Part shown: piece by piece, positions 61,841 through 64,000 of the stretch
Position numbering within the stretch: the stretch's first letter is position 1
How the letters are laid out: each line of letters starts with the position of its first letter
NCBI GenBank assembly: GCA_019359615.1
Contig: JAHHHA010000001.1
Location: forward strand, 62,001 to 126,000
DNA length: 64,000 nucleotides
DNA from: Cyanosarcina radialis HA8281-LM2
Lineage (GTDB): Bacteria; Cyanobacteriota; Cyanobacteriia; Cyanobacteriales; CCAP-1448
Reading direction: 5' to 3'
Position numbers and translations under genes: made by a program
The notes under the pieces: generated by a model
The model's input: the letters and a program-made list of their open reading frames with translations, nothing else
The model's database searches: none
Told to the model about the DNA's origin: nothing

Positions 61841-62114
61841 GTTGCTCTGCCTGGAGTTAAATGTTAGCGCCTGGGAACACTATAGAAGCGCCAGGCACAA
61901 CAACTACTGCGTTGGAGCCGACGAACGACGTTAGCCCGACGACGCGACCTAAGCGTCGTTCGCGGCTCAACTTCAACGTTGCTCTGCCTGGAGTTAAATG
62001 TTAGCGCCTGGGAACACTATAGAAGCGCCAGGCACAACAACTACTGCGTTGGAGCCGACGAACGACGTTAGCCCGACGACGCGACCTAAGCGTCGTTCGC
62101 GGCTCAACTTCAAC
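61841..62114 (+). repeat. Perfect tandem duplication of a 137-bp unit
   Basis: Copies 61841-61977 and 61978-62114 are identical by eye over all 137 positions. Each unit contains an imperfect palindrome (GAGCCGACGAACGACG with CGTCGTTCGCGGCTC) and a smaller stem (GCGCCTGG with CGCCAGGC). The unit boundary is CAACGTT and the end of the second copy is also CAACGTT, as expected of site-specific or unequal recombination. A plus-strand frame through it is not convincing. Confidence 0.92.
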
Positions 62115-62248
62115 GTTATGCGGCTTCGGTTGAAGTTAAAGTTAGTGAGAAAAGAGTACTCTTTCGAGGTCTATCCAAGCATCGCTCTCTATCCTATGTT
62201 GAGTCTAATATTCTGCATGGCACACGAATAGCAAGTGAGGAAATTCAG

Positions 62249-62847
62249 GTGATGACTCGACAACCAAGGGTTGGGGCTTACGAATGGTGTGAACAAACTA
62301 ATGGGCGACTCAGCCGAAGTGAAAAGTTTGAGCTAGTCCGAATGCTCATCCGCTCTCAGTTAGGAAACTTATTGGAAAAGCTGGCGTATAACTCAGGAAT
62401 TCTCCGCGATCGCTTATCCCGAATTGACATTAATACGATTCAGGTGCCGGATTCAGAGATTGCACTGGAAGCAGAGTTGCTGGCAAAGAATAGTTGCACT
62501 GCCGCACTGCTCAATCATAGCTACCGGACTTATTTTTGGGGTTCGTTGCTAGGACAAGCAGGATTGTTGCAGCCCGACGCTGAATTGCTTTTTATGGAGT
62601 CGAAGCGAAGTTGCTGAAAGATGGTGCAACGATGGATGTCATCGGTGTGCGATCGCACTGTCTTCCGAGTGCTGCAATTCAAGCGGTTCACGATCGATTT
62701 CCCAGAGCAGAATTTCGAGAAGAGATTTTGGCATCAATTAATGATGTTTCCCATGCTCCAGATTCGCGTCCCCAATTTCTTAGTCGAGGGTTTGGTATTC
62801 TTGCCGCAAGAAATCCTTTGGATGGGGCTGCGATTACAGGTTCGTAA
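62249..62847 (+). pseudogene. HD-domain hydrolase, internally deleted and frameshifted
   Basis: The first frame (to 62617) encodes an N-terminal region ending TAALLNHSYRTYFWGSLLG, as in cyanamide-hydratase-like HD proteins. The expected metal-binding HD segment that should follow is missing. The C-terminal part continues in another frame (AKLLKDGATMDVIGVRSH ... FLSRGFGILAARNPLDG). A deletion of roughly 80 codons with loss of frame near 62,595-62,617 explains this. Its 3' end overlaps the antisense phosphatase remnant. Confidence 0.78.
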
Positions 62848-63281
62848 GGATTTCTTCCAGTTTGCTTGACGGCAGAGATTGCTGATTTGCTGGAGAATCC
62901 GCGTCCAGCTACGAGCCATGCAGCTAAAATATGTCCTGTACGCCCAATTCCGCCGGAGCAATGAACAACCACTTTCTCATTCTGTTGGTTAGCAATGGTT
63001 AAAAAAGGCAAAATCTGGCGAACAAGAATTTCAGGTGCCACAAAGTTAAAATCCTCGATCGGTGCCCAACAGGCTCGATCGTGTCCAAAGACTTATCGAT
63101 AAACGCCAAGCAAATCTGAATAGCGAGTTAGCTGAGTTTCTGGTAATAAACAGCAGACGCGCTGAATGCTTCGATCCTGCATGAATTCGATCCACTCATT
63201 GACCTGTTGATTGGTGTAGCCAGGTCGAGCAGAGCCAAATACGATGGTTTCATTTTCTGAAGCCGCAGCAAATTTGTACAT
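62688..63281 (-). pseudogene. Protein tyrosine phosphatase-like gene with an in-frame stop
   Basis: The N-terminal part (63,281-63,096) reads IVFGSARPGYTNQQVNEWIE ... LLGVYR and then meets TAA at 63093-63095. The same frame continues with VFGHDRACWAPIEDFNFVAP and reaches the phosphatase loop VVVHCSGGIGRTG, the Cys-x5-Arg signature, and GRNPYEPVIAA. A single CAA-to-TAA change would account for the break. Beyond about 62,835 the frame is only the complement of the HD remnant, so the original C terminus is also lost or altered. Confidence 0.78.
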
Positions 63282-63534
63282 CCTGTATTGTTGAGATGTT
63301 TAACAGCCAATTTTAACGCTTAAGTTTTCATCTCAATGCCAGTGCAACCTATCTATTTGCTTTCAAGTCAAACTGTAGCAAGGTGTCTAGTAGAGCGATC
63401 GTTTGAAGGTGTTGCTGAAACAATTGAGATGTCTTTTGTAAAACATAAGAATAGTTCGATAATTACGTCAGGACTTGACGTAATTCCTCGCTAGGATACA
63501 CATGACGATCGTTCACATGACGATTTCAAGGTTT
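63282..63534. other. Spacer upstream of the beta-lactamase-like gene
   Basis: About 250 bases, AT-rich, between divergent genes. A short inverted pair TTACGTCA/TGACGTAA occurs at 63,463-63,482. It may contain the promoter of the lipoprotein gene; none is assigned. Confidence 0.45.
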
Positions 63535-64000
63535 ATGATTCAATCAATCAGTAAAACAATGGATAAAAAAGTCTGGCTTTGTATATTTTGCTTGTCTTTA
63601 TTAACGGTTAGTTGTACGGGCAGTACCTCTAATAAAGGAGATGGCAACCAAGACAGCCAAGCGAATTCACTGAAAGAGGTTGTAACATCTAACACGGGCA
63701 ACGAAAACGAATTACGCGATCGCCTAGAACAAATCGCTCGCACCGCACAAGGGCGGGTTGGGGTTACAGCTACGGTGCTAGAAACCGGACAGTCAGTGAC
63801 GCTCAATGGAAACCAACAATTTCCGATGCTAAGCGTTGCCAAGCTTCCGATTGGAATGGCTGTGCTCGCTCAGGTCGATCGAGGAAAATTAAAACTCGAT
63901 CGAAAAGTTCGGATTGAGCCAGGCGATATTGCCTCAAGTAGCTCGGTTCTAGACCAGAAGGCAGTAGGGAAAGAATTCAGTCTGGCTGAACTCCTGAAGT
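63535..64000 (+). CDS. Class A beta-lactamase-like serine hydrolase, lipoprotein; 3' end outside the window
   Basis: 155 codons are visible. The start is 63535 or, equally possible, the ATG at 63559. A lipoprotein signal ends in LTVSC, so the mature protein should be lipid-anchored. The catalytic SxxK motif is in MLSVAKLPIGM. The preceding region (GRVGVTATVLETGQSV) and following region (GKLKLDRKVRIEPGD) match class A beta-lactamases. The SDN and KTG motifs would lie beyond the window, so activity on beta-lactams cannot be judged. Confidence 0.88.
   Translation, partial: MIQSISKTMDKKVWLCIFCLSLLTVSCTGSTSNKGDGNQDSQANSLKEVVTSNTGNENELRDRLEQIARTAQGRVGVTATVLETGQSVTLNGNQQFPMLSVAKLPIGMAVLAQVDRGKLKLDRKVRIEPGDIASSSSVLDQKAVGKEFSLAELLK

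Noticed and set aside
61998-62231. 77-codon frame across the tandem duplication
   Set aside because: It starts within a repeated unit, has no recognisable domain, and its first part is simply the 137-bp unit.
63540-63842. 100-codon minus-strand frame at the window end
   Set aside because: It is the complement of the beta-lactamase-like gene, which has a lipoprotein signal and SxxK motif on the plus strand.

Overview
The window looks like chromosomal DNA of a filamentous cyanobacterium. HIP1-type GCGATCGC palindromes are frequent, there is a psbA (photosystem II D1) gene, short tandem heptamer/octamer repeats of cyanobacterial type are scattered through spacers and coding regions, and several cyanobacteria-typical housekeeping genes are present. 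No rRNA, tRNA or CRISPR array was seen.

Region 1 (1-29,220, plus strand) is the 3' part of a large NRPS/PKS cluster. The order is A-T (5' cut by the window), PKS KS-AT-KR-ACP, C-A(Thr)-T-C, free Fe(II)/2-oxoglutarate oxygenase, degenerate C ('interface')-A(Asp)-T, C-A(Gly)-T-C-oxygenase (fused), degenerate C-A(Asp)-T-reductase, class III aminotransferase, MbtH-like protein and type II thioesterase. Specificity codes were read by eye from the A4-A5 segments. The pattern C / TauD-type oxygenase / catalytically degenerate C / A(Asp) / T occurs twice, once with the oxygenase as a separate protein and once fused. This is the logic of beta-hydroxyaspartate siderophores. The best reading is an iron-chelating lipopeptide-like product ending ...X-(beta-hydroxy ketide)-Thr-(OH)Asp-Gly-(OH)Asp, released by reduction to an aldehyde and probably transaminated to a terminal amine. 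Many repeat elements are inserted in frame in these megasynthases, several at the same structural loop of different modules.

Region 2 (29,500-43,200) is mostly core: an OmpR-type response regulator, a Ser/Thr kinase, a site-2-protease/TPR fusion, a Uma2-family protein, hisA, an IS701-like transposase with a mutated catalytic Asp, proB, a YqeG-type HAD phosphatase, mltG, a DUF3727 protein, a HIT protein and psbA with unusual residues around the pheophytin site.

Region 3 (43,200-59,950) is accessory. It starts with a repeat-rich spacer carrying a 213-bp MITE-like element with target duplications. Then come an oxidoreductase operon (NmrA-like, isochorismatase-like, a remnant SDR, F420-reductase-like), an Hsp70/GrpE/J-like/TPR chaperone cassette, and small redox or detoxification genes with two AraC regulators (ABM monooxygenase, SMP-30-like, methyltransferase, rubredoxin-MBL protein, XapX, DUF1772, azoreductase).

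Region 4 (59,970-64,000) holds a periplasmic 5'-nucleotidase, a spacer with a perfect 137-bp tandem duplication, two decayed genes lying tail to tail (HD-domain hydrolase and tyrosine phosphatase), and the start of a class A beta-lactamase-like lipoprotein.
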